From Strigamia acuminata (Eukaryota; Arthropoda; Chilopoda; Geophilomorpha; Linotaeniidae): a DNA stretch of 64,000 bases. The notes under the pieces were generated by a model. That model was not told the origin of the DNA. It saw only the letters and a list, made by a program, of their open reading frames with translations, and did no database searches. Of this stretch, positions 1 to 10,463 are shown piece after piece. The DNA lies in assembly GCA_949358305.1 (NCBI GenBank), contig OX442314.1:8239060-8303059 (forward strand), in the 5' to 3' direction. Made by a program: the position numbers and the translations under genes. Position 1 is the first letter of the stretch, and each line of letters opens with the position of its first letter.

Positions 1-1573
1 ATTGCGCAGCGCCAGCGTCCGTCCTTTTTGGGGACAACTACGGGCGCCACGGCGCAGTCGCTTTTGGAGCGCTTGATTACTCCTTGCGCCAACTTTTGGT
101 CGATATAGGCATCGATTATTTCCCTCTTTGCCGGATTCACCGGACGTACCGGGACATGAATAGGTCGGAAATCCGGCTTCAGATTCACTTCAAACTGTGT
201 GTTATTACAGAGCCCCAGTTCCTCACGAAAGATATGAGCAACTGGTTTCAACGCATCCATTAAGTAATTAATGCGTTTCGGCTCCAACTGATTACACAGC
301 TGATCATACACCCAAGCGAGGTTGGTAGGATCTCTGTTTGGGATGTATTGGACGAAGTTAACATCATGCTGTCTTGGAGTACCTTCCGCCTTTTGACAAG
401 CAGAAGAGGGCTCCACGTTGTCGACGACATTTCTCTCTCCACTCGGAGAATCTGCAGTCTCAACCAACGTTCGTTTAGCCACCGCTTTAACTCTTGCTTT
501 ACGCAACTTAATGGCTCGACGCATCTGACTCAAACACATGGCCTTTTTCCCAGGTTTACGCGTAACTCGCACGATGCGCTTTCGTGCGGTTTTTTCACGT
601 CTCTTAGGTGACCATATGAAGGTCCATTTTTGAGCGTCTTGCCCTCTTCGAGCGACAACCACTTTGACAATACAAGGATTGTTTTCGTGTGGAGGCTCAA
701 ATAACTCCACTTCAAAATCACGTTTGCTTAGCAAGACGCAGTTAGCTTCACTAATTGGTGGTTTTGTGATGACCACAGGCTTCTCCTCTGCCTCCTCCTC
801 CTTTGCAGGAATCTCGGGGGTCAGTTCCCGCTCCTTTTGGCCGACAAGCTTGACGGGCACCGCCGTTTCCTCTGGCTTGGGGACCGGCGGATTTCGCAAA
901 GCCGGAAGGTTGTAAAGAGGGGGCCCCTTAACCGCAATTTCCTCCGGAAGGGAAGGTTGTTCCTTTGTTAAAGGGAATAAGATCACTGGATCAGATGCCC
1001 TAGCTTGCTCTTCCGTGAGGAAGGGGTGCCTCGTGCCATCCCCTAAGAGGAACCAGTATTCGTTGGCGTGGTCTGTACAAAGACCAACTGCCTTGCAGAA
1101 ATCCAGCCCCAAGAGGAGCTCTTGAGACCCCTCCTCTATGATGAGGCAAGTAAAGCAAACTACCGCCGTAGGAGCACGGACGGCTAGTTGTGCACAGCCA
1201 ACCACTTTGGTAATATGATTGTCGGCTGTCCGGATGGTTTCGTCCAGTTTCACCATTTCTATGCCTATCTCTTTTGCGAGCTTTTCATACAATGCCATGG
1301 TCATTATGCACGTCTGTGCACCGCTGTCCATCATTGCAATGAACTCGATATTGATCCAGGCGATTTTAACAAAGGCCGCGTCTCGCCGACAACGGTCCTT
1401 CAACCCGATTATCAATTTCGGCTCTTTGGAAGCCAAAAATTCGGGTGGTGACAACATAATGAAATTTGTCATTTTCGGCTTAGAAGCCGCTAACGCGGTG
1501 GTACTGGTCTTCTGCAACGCAGGGGGTACCATCCAACCGCTTGTGCTATCTAAAGCTTCCAACGTCCGACTTA
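1..1573 (-). CDS. pol: Ty3/gypsy pol, 5' part (protease, start of RT), cut by window edge
   Basis: Read on the minus strand, this frame appears open from about 1573 down to base 1. It encodes an aspartic protease with the active-site motif DSGA (Asp codon 1328-1326) after a hydrophobic strand (INIEFIAMM). A linker rich in Lys/Arg and Glu/Pro follows. Next comes the N-terminal part of a Ty3/gypsy reverse transcriptase, with FRPIHVPVRPVNPAKREII and then APVVVPKKDGRWRCA ending at the window edge. The protease and RT motifs lie in the same frame. Pol lies in the -1 frame relative to the gag that ends at 1571. I did not check every codon for stops, so intactness is probable, not proven. YLDD, RNase H and integrase would lie outside the window. 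Confidence 0.8.
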
Positions 1574-3682
1574 TCTGGGTTTCGGGTCCGCTGCCTTTCC
1601 GTTGGATGGTTTGGACAGTGGACCCTGGTCGTTTCCCGGAAACTGCCAGGGCTTAAAGCAGTGGGGACATAATGCGATGCGTTTTTCAATATCACGCATG
1701 TACCATCTGTCCTTCCGATTGCGCACCCACTCAGCTCCGGGTGGCAACGGTGTTGTCGGAGGATTAGCCGTATTGGCGAAGGTATGGGCAGAATGTCCAC
1801 ATTGTGCCGCCCCCACAGCCGGAGTAGGTTTATTCTCCGAGACCTTCACAGACGCGTTTATTTGCGGCTCTGGCACTCTCGAAGGTACAACACTAACAAC
1901 GGACTGCCCAGCAACACTCTGCAGGTCCTCACTCGTAGCCCCAAACACTTCTGCCAACGCAACCAATTTCCGTTTATCAAACTGGAAGCGATCAGGCGGA
2001 GGCTTTTCTGCCGCCTTTGTTTTGGCAGGCTCTACCACCTTTTTGGTTGCCTTAACAGCTTGCTTATCCTTGCCCTTGGATTGAGGTCGAGGCACCGGAC
2101 CTCTTCTCACTCCGCGCTCATCGAACTTATACTGCTGAAGAGAACGCAACGCCAATTCGCTGTCAGCCTCCTGCCCCATCTCTATGGCCTGCGACATGAA
2201 GCGGACTCCGTACCGAGTCATTGCATCCGTTATCTGCGGTTGAAGGCGATGTTTCGCCATATTCCATTGTTGCCTATCCCCCCGAATACCTATCATTTCG
2301 AGGTAACGACTGATCTCGCACAGAAATTCGGCCGTATCATCCCCTACTTCCTGCCAGGCATCCGTCAGGAGGACCGTTGCTTCGGCCTCCTTGAGGGAAT
2401 AACGTTTCCGGAAACGCATAACAAATTCATCCCATGTTTTTGGTTTATGGCGTAAGTGCAAGTACCAATTTAAGGGCTTCCCACACAGCGCCAACGGAAT
2501 GAACAAGTCAATATACGCTTCATCCGGAATGCGCGTCATGATATAATGGGCGCGCAATTTTGCTCGGAATCTTTCGACCGCATTATAGGATTGGTCATCC
2601 TCATCAAATATCGGCACATGTTCCGACCTCACATGCGACAAGTCATACTGATCATATCGCGTCTGCGGCTGCTGCCGGGGCGTCGGCGTTACCGCTGCTG
2701 CTTGGGCGTCCCGCGCCCGTTGCAAACGCGTATTTACCGACTCCCCTCGCGCAGCCGCCGCGCGATCAACACTTGCTGTATCCGGCAAGCTAACAGCTGT
2801 CGACTTCGAGCGTATAATACTCCTCATCACCTCACTGTTACACTGTGAGGGCGTACCCATTCGAGACCCCGCGCGAGCTGTCACGTCCGATGGTCTCTCA
2901 TTTGAAGGTAAGCGAGGGTTTACATCCCCTTGCATCCTTCCTACTACTGCCATTCCTTGCCTGTTCAACTCGCTAGGCGTCAGAATGCGTGAAGACTGAA
3001 CACTTCCCCCAGGTTCCCTCTGACCGTCAGAACGAGGTCCATCACCAGGCAAAGGGTTATGAGGTCTTTGCTGAGCTGGTGGAATTACCTCCTCCTCGGG
3101 CTGTACAGCTAATGCCACGATTTCGGCCCTAACCACTTGTCTCACCCCCACCAGAGTCTCATCTCTATAATTTTCCAGTCGGTAGTCAACATGCTGACCA
3201 AACTGGTTTAAAGCTCGGACCATACGCTCCTTCATGGCCAATTCCGCATTTTGCAAATACGGCAGCCATTCTGGAGGCTGTTGACCAGCCTCTTCTTCCT
3301 CCTCCTCGACGTTATCCTCAGGACTACTCCTTTGTTGAGGTGGCGCCGAAGGATTTGGTTGCACGGGCGTTAAAAGATCCGAAGCAGACACGTCGACATG
3401 GGACTCACGCGTAGAAGGAGTAGTGTCCGGGCAGTAGGTACTATCCGTTGAAGTGGATTTATCTTCTACCTTTACTCGTGTGACATTCCCGTGTGGTTGC
3501 AAAAGGTACGGCGGCCCACCGCCTCTTGCCACGGGCAAGCCATACTCTGAGCGGGTTCTCGGAGGACGCGCATCAAGGGGACGCCGTGGAGTTTCATCAC
3601 ACAAGCGCTCCCCAACTCTACGCATCCAGCTAGGCCACACACTCTTGGAGTTATCCTCTTTAGGATACCCTCCTTCTGCCAT
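1571..3682 (-). CDS. gag: Ty3/gypsy gag polyprotein, 703 aa
   Basis: A long minus-strand frame directly inside the LTR and primer-binding site at 3839-4987. The N-terminal half is low-complexity (acidic EEEEEEAG run, Pro/Gln/Arg-rich). The middle (about residues 360-540) has a retrotransposon capsid signature: a helical region with LCGKPLNWYLHLRHKPKTW, then FVMRFRKRYS. No canonical CCHC zinc knuckle is visible; the C-terminal part has a Cys-His pair (LCPHCFKPW), which could be a degenerate remnant. The frame is intact and ends in TAA at 1573-1571, with pol continuing in the -1 frame. The identity as gag is secure from position and the capsid block; the family inside Ty3/gypsy is not determined. 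Confidence 0.88.
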   Translation of the reverse strand: MAEGGYPKEDNSKSVWPSWMRRVGERLCDETPRRPLDARPPRTRSEYGLPVARGGGPPYLLQPHGNVTRVKVEDKSTSTDSTYCPDTTPSTRESHVDVSASDLLTPVQPNPSAPPQQRSSPEDNVEEEEEEAGQQPPEWLPYLQNAELAMKERMVRALNQFGQHVDYRLENYRDETLVGVRQVVRAEIVALAVQPEEEVIPPAQQRPHNPLPGDGPRSDGQREPGGSVQSSRILTPSELNRQGMAVVGRMQGDVNPRLPSNERPSDVTARAGSRMGTPSQCNSEVMRSIIRSKSTAVSLPDTASVDRAAAARGESVNTRLQRARDAQAAAVTPTPRQQPQTRYDQYDLSHVRSEHVPIFDEDDQSYNAVERFRAKLRAHYIMTRIPDEAYIDLFIPLALCGKPLNWYLHLRHKPKTWDEFVMRFRKRYSLKEAEATVLLTDAWQEVGDDTAEFLCEISRYLEMIGIRGDRQQWNMAKHRLQPQITDAMTRYGVRFMSQAIEMGQEADSELALRSLQQYKFDERGVRRGPVPRPQSKGKDKQAVKATKKVVEPAKTKAAEKPPPDRFQFDKRKLVALAEVFGATSEDLQSVAGQSVVSVVPSRVPEPQINASVKVSENKPTPAVGAAQCGHSAHTFANTANPPTTPLPPGAEWVRNRKDRWYMRDIEKRIALCPHCFKPWQFPGNDQGPLSKPSNGKAADPKPR

Positions 3683-3838
3683 TGCGTCAACTCAAGCAAT
3701 TTAGCAGCAAAACTCAAATGGATGATCCACTCTAAAAAAGGCGAGTAACGATACCACTCGACCTTTGTTTTCCGAATAATGATTACTAGCCCACTGGAAA
3801 CAGTTTATACGGCTAGCAATCGAAAAGCTACGGGATAG
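3683..3838 (-). other. Untranslated leader of the minus-strand gypsy element
   Basis: Lies between the primer binding site and the gag start. No separate gene is seen here. Confidence 0.5.
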
Positions 3839-3856
3839 TCCCGGGTTTCGGCACCA
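3839..3856 (-). promoter_or_regulatory. Primer binding site, tRNA-Phe type
   Basis: On the minus strand this reads TGGTGCCGAAACCCGGGA, complementary to the 3' end of a tRNA whose acceptor 5' strand would be GCCGAAA, as in eukaryotic tRNA-Phe. It lies two bases (CT) inside the LTR end at 3859. It fixes the element's orientation (minus) and its LTR boundary. Confidence 0.8.
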
Positions 3857-3858
3857 AG

Positions 3859-4987
3859 TGTGATGGATCGCGAGTCTAGGTGGTTTAGAAGCGTTTGAAA
3901 GACGCCGCGGAACAGTAAATTCACACACCCTGGTAGTTTCGTACCTGCCGTAAATCGAATGTGCGCAGGAAGTGGCAGCTAACACACTCTCAGATACTGT
4001 GCACCACACTAATATTTATTTGTGGCCGGGTATCCCGAGCTGTAAAACTCGGGGACAGAATGTCCGGTAGTCGCGTCTGAACCAAAACCCAACGCGTGAC
4101 CCGCCAACAATCGTGTTTTCACACGAAGGCAAACGAATGCACGTCTCGTAGTGGCTCATAAGCAACCCCAAACTGTCGAGTTTGAACGAGGATGGGCAAT
4201 TTACTCGTGCTTATACAACGCACGGGCCCTAAACCTAACTCTAAACCTGACTTAATGCTTAATTAAAGCTAAAGCCCGAATGGCAGGCGGCTAAACTAAG
4301 CTAATGCACGCGCACGCGAAATAAACGACACAAACTTCGAACTTATGGCCAACAAATCCTGTTTGGCCTTGGATAACGCGTCACGGCGATAAAACATGAA
4401 CAAAAAGGAGCAGGAAAACAAATGGTGAACGAGTGGTGTAAAACCGTGAGTTAACACGCGAAATGAAATGAAAGCCTGAAACCGTGTTGCAGAATTCCAG
4501 GGCGAAAGCAAAGCCACGAGTGAGCTTCGGAGTCAAACCTCAGCCATGAGCACCGGCTCCAAAGGAGCACCTACGCGTTCGGGATACTGAGATCAACTGA
4601 AGAAAAAGAGGAAAAATAGGGTGAGAGGTAAACTTGGACTCAATCAAGCTTGACCAATCACGGAAGAGTCAAGAGCCAATCACCACTGTCGGTGCATACT
4701 GATGAGTATGACTGATGACGACGCGTGATGACCAGAATAGATATGCAAAGAAGTTTGCATCCAAATCATAAACGAAAGAGAAAAAACTAGGAGTAGATAA
4801 GAGAAAAGTGAGAGAATGAAGAGAAAGTTAGGAGTGAGTAAGGGATAAGATAGATAGAAAATGAGGAAAACTCACGAATGAACATAAACAATACAACAAC
4901 ACAAGGTAAAGACAAATTAGGTTTAATGGGAACAAACACGGGTTGACAATGCGTAAACTGTACGCGTAGGAAACACGGGCCGTGACA
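3859..4987 (-). repeat. 5' LTR of the minus-strand Ty3/gypsy element
   Basis: About 1,129 bp bounded by TGTGATGG at the low end and GTGACA at the high end (TG...CA on either strand). The low end abuts the primer site. The high end abuts sequence that is paralogous to 12937 onward, so 4987/4988 is a real junction. The partner LTR is outside the window, so age and target duplication cannot be judged. Confidence 0.75.
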
Positions 4988-5334
4988 ATTCATTTCATGA
5001 GAAAATGGATGAAATTTCCTGAGAAATAGCGAAAAATTGAAGAAACATTCGAAAATTTTAAAGAAATTTTAAAATTTTTGAAACAATTTTGAGAAATCTT
5101 GAAAAACTTGAAATTATAAAAAACTTATAATAAAAATTATAAAATTTTTGCCTCGTGTCAAATATAGTTTTAATGTATTTTTCTTATTGCTATTTCATAT
5201 TTACTCTGATAATCAACAGTCAATAAATTCTAATTAATAAAAATATTAAAATTTAAAGTCAATTGAATAGAATTAATCAAACTCCATTCATATTCCATCA
5301 CTTGCCCATTAAATATTAATTACCTCTCTCTCCA

Positions 5335-5340
5335 TATAAA
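5335..5340 (+). promoter_or_regulatory. TATA box of CS-alpha-beta gene A
   Basis: CATATAAACAGTATCGCA lies about 100 bases before the ATG at 5438. The same arrangement is found before gene B (13298-13303), and weaker versions precede genes C, E and G. An upstream CCATTAAATATTAATTACC block is also shared. Confidence 0.6.
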
Positions 5341-5437
5341 CAGTATCGCAACTACGGCAGTCACTTCACAATCCAGCACAGCAGATCTTCCACAAGCCAC
5401 CAGTCAACTTTTTTCCCCCTAAGAGCATCCGTCGAAA

Positions 5438-5678
5438 ATGAAACTAAAATTCATCTTATTCTGTGTTTTTGTTATTCTGTTCTGCGTGGGTAAGTTATAT
5501 TTCGTAAAAAAATAATTCATTCATTATTAAGCGTTGCTGATATGTTACAACCTGATTAGCAGATATGGCTATTGCGAAATGTGACCCCGAAAAGTGCCAC
5601 ACCGATTGTGACGAGAAGGACGCTAATGTTCTAACTTGTAGCGAAGATGAGATATGTTCGTGCCGAGCGAGAGATTGA
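5438..5678 (+). CDS. Secreted CS-alpha-beta (defensin-like) peptide A, 2 exons, 56 aa
   Basis: Exon 1 (5438-5489) encodes a hydrophobic signal peptide starting MKLKFILFCVFV. A phase-1 GT-AG intron of 70 bp follows (GTAAGT at 5490; acceptor TTAG ending 5559). Exon 2 (5560-5678) encodes the mature peptide and ends with TGA. The six cysteines are spaced C-x4-C-x3-C-x9-C-x5-C-x-C. The CxxxC...CxC pattern is the cysteine-stabilised alpha-beta fold of arthropod defensins, which act extracellularly as antimicrobials; related folds occur in venom peptides. The mature part is acidic, unlike most antibacterial defensins. Function is inferred from the fold only. CAG directly after the acceptor makes a NAGNAG alternative (one residue longer or shorter). 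Confidence 0.8.
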
Positions 5679-5990
5679 AGTAACACCACGAAGTAACATT
5701 TTAACAATTTTAAAAATTAATGTAATTATATTAAACAAAATAAAAATTTAAAATGATAAGAATTTTGTTTTTCTCATTAATTCATTAATTTAGTGGCACA
5801 CCGGGCACTACCCAAGTGGCATTTTCTCGCCTTTGTCGTCATTTTCGTCATCACAGGTTTGGTCATGTGGTCCGACCGGTCTCTGCCTGGCGGCTTACCT
5901 GGGAAAAATTTTAAAAACGTTGAAAAATTTAAAATATTTGAGATAAATATAAAAAAAAGGTTGAAAAGGCATGACAAATTTTGACAAACA

Positions 5991-6954
5991 CATTTCTACA
6001 AACACATCTCAATAGACAAATGGTTATTGGCAAAAAATAATTATACACAATGAAAATAAACTCAGACTTTGTAATTCGACACAGACTAAAGTTCAAAAGT
6101 AACTGGTCAAATGGTTTTTTTCGTGTACATGTACGTGTAGTCCCGACCAGTCTCCACCTAGTGGCTACATAAGAAAGATTTTTAAAATGTCGGATTACCG
6201 GTATTTAAAAAAAAAATTTACATCATGGCGGATTGCATATATTTGAAAAATTGAAAAACAAAGAGAATCCCATTGTGCATGCGCACCTTAAAAACTGAGC
6301 CATCTACTGGGAATCATTAAAAACGCCGGTTGACAGTAACACAATTAAATATTATCACATGCCAACCAATCATTTTATAACATTCATTAAATTTATGACA
6401 AACTACATTGCATCATGGATACAAAAGAACAATAGAAAAATAGTTCAAAAACGAAAAAAAATATTTTAAAAAAACTACAGTACGTTTTTTAGGTAAAGGC
6501 TTTTTATTTTTCAAATTTGATAAATTGCCGCCAGATTGCGCTAGTATGCCATGACGGCACCAAAAATCGCACAAAAATAAACTTCTCACCATTAACATGC
6601 AAAAACAAAATGTATGGGCATGTTGGGAATTATATTTTTTAAAGGATTAGCCTGGTTTCAGAATTTATTGACTATTTTATATTGAAAAACGAAGTGGATT
6701 TAAAGTTAACCCTGGCAATCTGGCATCCATTTTTGTTTAATTATTTAAGTGGTGGTGCTGGAAGTTGAAAAAAACATACACTCACACTGTTAAAATATGT
6801 TGTTATAATTCCATCATCCACCGCTAGCATGGTCCTTGGATAGAATGGTCACTCAACTCCCATTCCGGAAGTACTAGTAACTAATTCCACCACCCAGTGG
6901 CGCTGTGCATAGTTTTTGATGGAAAGTTCTATGGTATGTCTATGGTATAGCATG
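5991..6954. other. AT-rich intergenic DNA
   Basis: No convincing coding frame. It contains short homopolymer runs and a stretch near 6640-6740 that resembles the outer parts of the foldback at 30015-30355 (AGCCTGGTTTCAGAA..., TTGACTATTTT). Nothing else recognised. Confidence 0.5.
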
Positions 6955-7680
6955 TAAATAATGAGGGTTTATGTGCTAAGCTTATATACATTATTTTAAG
7001 ATAAAAACACAAAGAAATTAGAAAAAATTGCTTTAAAATTATATTTAAGACTTTAATTAATGCTTTGTTTAACACTTTATTGTAAATTAGCTTTTTCCCT
7101 GCAGTCTTTACTTTTACCTTTAGACTTTATATTATTATTAAAGGCTCTAGTAAAGAAATGCAGTCTGCAAGTTACATAAAAATAAATAGTTTGTGAAGTT
7201 AAATGTGGCAAATGATTTAAATCTGGACATCCAATTTTAAAATTTGGCAGATTATTATTGTTAATAATTTCATTACTAATTTTACTAAAAATATTATCAG
7301 TTGAGAAATCTTATTAAATTACTTTCATTTGTAGAAAATGCTATTGAAAATAATTTAAAAGATTTCTCAACTGGTAATATTTTTAGTAAAATTAGTAATG
7401 AAATTTTAAAATTGGATGTCCAAATTTAAATCATTCGTCACATTTAACTTGACAAACTATTTATTTTTATGTAACTTGCAGACTGCATTTCTTTACTAGA
7501 GCCTTTAATAATAATGTCTTGTAAATAATGAGAGTTTATGTGCTATACACATTATTTTAAGATAAAAACACAAAGAAATTAGAAAAAATTGCTTTAAAAT
7601 TATATTTAAGACTTTATTTAATGCTGCAGGGAAAAAGCTAATTTACAATAAAGTGTTAAACAAAGCATTAAATAAAGTAG
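6955..7680. mobile_element. Foldback repeat with internal direct repeats
   Basis: Arms of roughly 170-250 bp are inverted around about 7335: for example 7137-7170 (AAGGCTCTAGTAAAGAAATG) is complementary to 7480-7508, and 7062-7105 is complementary to 7620-7668. About 95 bp at 6958-7062 also recurs in direct orientation at 7525-7617. It has no coding capacity; probably a non-autonomous DNA transposon or two nested ones. Confidence 0.65.
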
Positions 7681-9049
7681 CAAAGAAGCAGAGTTCCATT
7701 TGGCATCCGAATTTCGCTAGAGCGAATTAAGCCGTCTGGTCCTTCCTTCACGGAGGTGATGTGGCCCAGCTTCCCCGTCATTCTAGGTTTATTCTCGTCT
7801 TCAATGATGACAACGTCGCCAACATTAAATTTCGTGCGGCTTGTAGTTCCTTGATGTTGTCGGAGTTCGATCAGGTATTCTTTGGTCCAACGATCCCAAA
7901 AACGACCAAGGAGTGTTTGACAATGTTTCCACGCTCTTAAAATGGTTTCCTTCGACCCCGTACCAGTGGAATACTTCGGTGCAATCGGCAAAAACGAAAT
8001 TCGTCTTCCCAGCAAAAAATGAGAAGGGGAAAGGGGTAATTGCTCACTAGGATTATCATATAAATATGTTAAAGGTCTGGAATTTATAACTTCTGCCAAA
8101 ATCGTAACGAGTCCTTCGTAATCAAGTGAGTTCTTTCGGATGGTTTTTTTCAATGTCAATTTTACAGAGCGCATTATTCGTTCTCAGAAACCGCCCCACC
8201 AAGGCGCGGTCTCCACAATGTATTTCCATTTAATTTGTTTCTCTGTAACAAATCCCTGGAATTGGTCTTCCAGCAAACATTTCAAAAATAAATTAAGTTC
8301 TTCATCTGCTCGTATAAATGTCTTCGCATTATCGGAATACATTGTTTTCGGAATCCCTCGCCTACAAATGAAACGCTTCATTGCATCTATGAAACGCTCA
8401 GTTGACAAATTTGAAACTAGCTCGAGGTGGACCGCTCTCGTGACTGCACATGTGAACAACGCAATATATGTTTTTGCCCCTAACTTGGTGAAGAGAGGCC
8501 CGGCAATGTCTATACCACAAACTTCAAAAGGTTCACAAGGTGTAATTCAATCCACAGGCAGCAAACCCCCACTTTTCTTTAGCCAAACGCCCCTGTACTT
8601 TCCTGCACTGCACACATTTGTTGATTACGCTCTGGATGGTTTTCAGTGCTCGTGGTATCCAAAACTGTTCGCGAAAACTGGCTAGTGTGTCGGCCAGTCC
8701 ACCGTGGAGTAATCTGTCGTGTTCACCACGTATGATTAGTTTGGTAATCGGGTGCGAATGAGGAAGAATACAGGGTTCTCGAACATCTCAAGGCACGTCT
8801 GCCAGTTGCCATCTGTGGGTTGCTCGAATTATTTCGTTGTCATCTAAAACAGGTGTAAGTTTGTATATTAGTGAGGTTTTTTGCAACAGTTTTTTGTTTT
8901 GTAATTGTCTAATTTCATCTCCGAAGTTGGTCTGCTGCAAGTATTTCACCCAATATTGTTCACTCAGTTTTAGTTCTTCATTTGTTAGCGGTTCACCATT
9001 TCGATTTTTCGTTTTTAAATTGTTGACAAATCGAAACGTCCATGCTGTG
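7668..9049 (-). pseudogene. Bel/Pao pol remnant: linker, integrase and C-terminal domain
   Basis: Minus strand, after the RNase H part at 10464-10995. It encodes a Pao linker (AWTFRFVNNLK), an integrase N-terminal Cys pair (CVQCRKVQG), the catalytic core with DIAGPL, then FTCAVTRAVHLELV and SDNAKTF. The family block APWWGGF is followed by an in-frame TGA at 8186-8184, just before the Glu of the DDE triad (ERIMRSVK). The downstream part (INSRPLTYLYDNPSE, SPSHFLLGRR, DVVIIEDENKPR) is the DUF5641-type end typical of Bel/Pao integrases. Further breaks are likely between 8500 and 8700. Non-functional. Confidence 0.85.
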
Positions 9050-9524
9050 ACTCGTGTTGCGATCCTCCGGGCTTTCCACTCTGAAACAAATACTTACCTT
9101 GTTTTGAGCGGTTCGCAATTGAGATGCCGTTTATAGGCCTTATACTCGGTTGCCTGTGTGGTGTCTAGGGGTAATTTTATGAAAGGAAAACGATAGTTTG
9201 GATTGAATAAAATACAAAAATCTTTTATTTGAATGGAAATTTACAAATATAATTATGAGAAATATAATTATTACATTTACTAAGAATTATGAATTTAGTA
9301 GTTAAAACTAGGGAGAGAAAACAAGAAAATGAGTGAGAAATGAGAAATGAGTCAAGCGAAACGGTTACGCTCACTTGAAACAAAGGAAAAAGGTGCCAAC
9401 AACGACGGTTGATCGTTGGGCGCGAGTGTTTGGCGCGCAACAAACGGCAGCCTGTTGCGCTCGGAAAATGGCGAGTAGGACTCGCCTGAGAAATATTATT
9501 TCTCGTTGAAGAACAGCTACTTTT

Positions 9525-9566
9525 ATCTGTAAACTCCGGAGTAAAGCTCGCAGGTGGTTTACAGAT
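9525..9566 (-). other. Solo-LTR hairpin 1 with conserved loop
   Basis: A perfect 10-bp stem (ATCTGTAAAC at 9525-9534 with GTTTACAGAT at 9557-9566) encloses a 22-base loop that is identical to the loop at 9704-9725. The loop contains GAG/CTC complements around TAAAG. Confidence 0.75.
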
Positions 9567-9694
9567 AGCGGCGACGATTCTCTACGAGAAGTTTGCCGTT
9601 GACGACGACGATGAGTCTCGGAACAAGTCGGACGAGACTCACAATGGTTGACAACGAGCGGGTACAAATTCCTTCGCTCGTTCGATGGCGATGA

Positions 9695-9734
9695 ACAGTG
9701 AACTCCGGAGTAAAGCTCGCAGGTGGTTCACTGT
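9695..9734 (-). other. Solo-LTR hairpin 2 with the same loop, different stem
   Basis: A perfect 9-bp stem (ACAGTGAAC at 9695-9703 with GTTCACTGT at 9726-9734) encloses the same 22-base loop as hairpin 1. The stem bases differ from hairpin 1 but remain fully paired. Confidence 0.75.
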
Positions 9735-10463
9735 CTTCTCACGAAGGTTGACGGCGACGGGTTGCTCGATCGACGGAGGCGAATCACGGAACAAGTCAAC
9801 GCGACTCGACGGCGGCGGGTGAGCGGAGTTTCTCGGGCGTTACCCGAAATCCGATGCCTGTGCGCAAATGTGGCTGGTTCCACCGAAATCTATTCTTTGG
9901 AAACAGCAATGTCTCTTAACTCACCAAAACGTGTAAACCCGGTCAGCACTTCGAATCCTTGTTTGAAGTTCTTTCGTGATGATCATGTGGGTTGTTTGTT
10001 GTTGGTGTGTTGTGTCAAGAGTGGGCCAAACCGCCAAAATTTGGGGTTTTATGCACTCTCGAAATCTGCGCACAAAATATGTGCAGATTACTAATTTTGG
10101 CACAACAAAGGATTTTGTTGCGCCAAAAGCCGTTATTATTGCACCATAACCGTTGGCTAAAGAAAGGGTGGCGTGTGCCAAGCACGCTTCAAATATGCGC
10201 AGCGGATGCTGCGCAGACGTCTTAATTTAGTGAGACAAAGGATTTTGCCTCACTAAGCGGTTAATTAACGCCTCACCCCACACAATATTGGGGTGAGCCG
10301 TGCTAGGGGAGGATTTTCTCCCCTAATTATGTAATCGTTTGGCGTGTGCCAAACATAAATATTACCAAAATAAAATGTAAATACAACTTCTTTTGTGGTG
10401 ACTCTTTTATTAAATAAAACACAACCGCAATTGAATAAAAGTGGCTCAGGGTCACCACACTCG

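Larger units (their letters stand above)
4988..5990 (+). repeat. Segmental duplication, copy A (carries a CS-alpha-beta gene)
   Basis: About 1 kb that aligns almost end to end with 12937-13898: upstream AT-rich sequence, TATA region, both exons, poly(A) region and a downstream stretch starting at GTGGCACACCGGGCAC. The left edge is cut by the LTR at 4987. The exons have diverged more in the mature peptide than in the flanks. Confidence 0.75.
9054..10459 (-). mobile_element. Solo LTR inserted in the Bel/Pao remnant, 1,406 bp
   Basis: Starts TGTTGCGATCC and ends GGTCACCACA, flanked by a perfect 4-bp target duplication CTCG (9050-9053 and 10460-10463). It splits the Bel/Pao reading frame between KLKRV and TAWTFRF. 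Read on the minus strand its ends (TGTGGTGACC ... GGATCGCAACA) match those of the intact gypsy LTR at 13899 (TGTGGTGACC ... GGATCGCCGCA), so it is a divergent relative inserted in minus orientation. It contains several hairpins (see findings) and no internal genes, consistent with LTR-LTR recombination. Confidence 0.85.
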
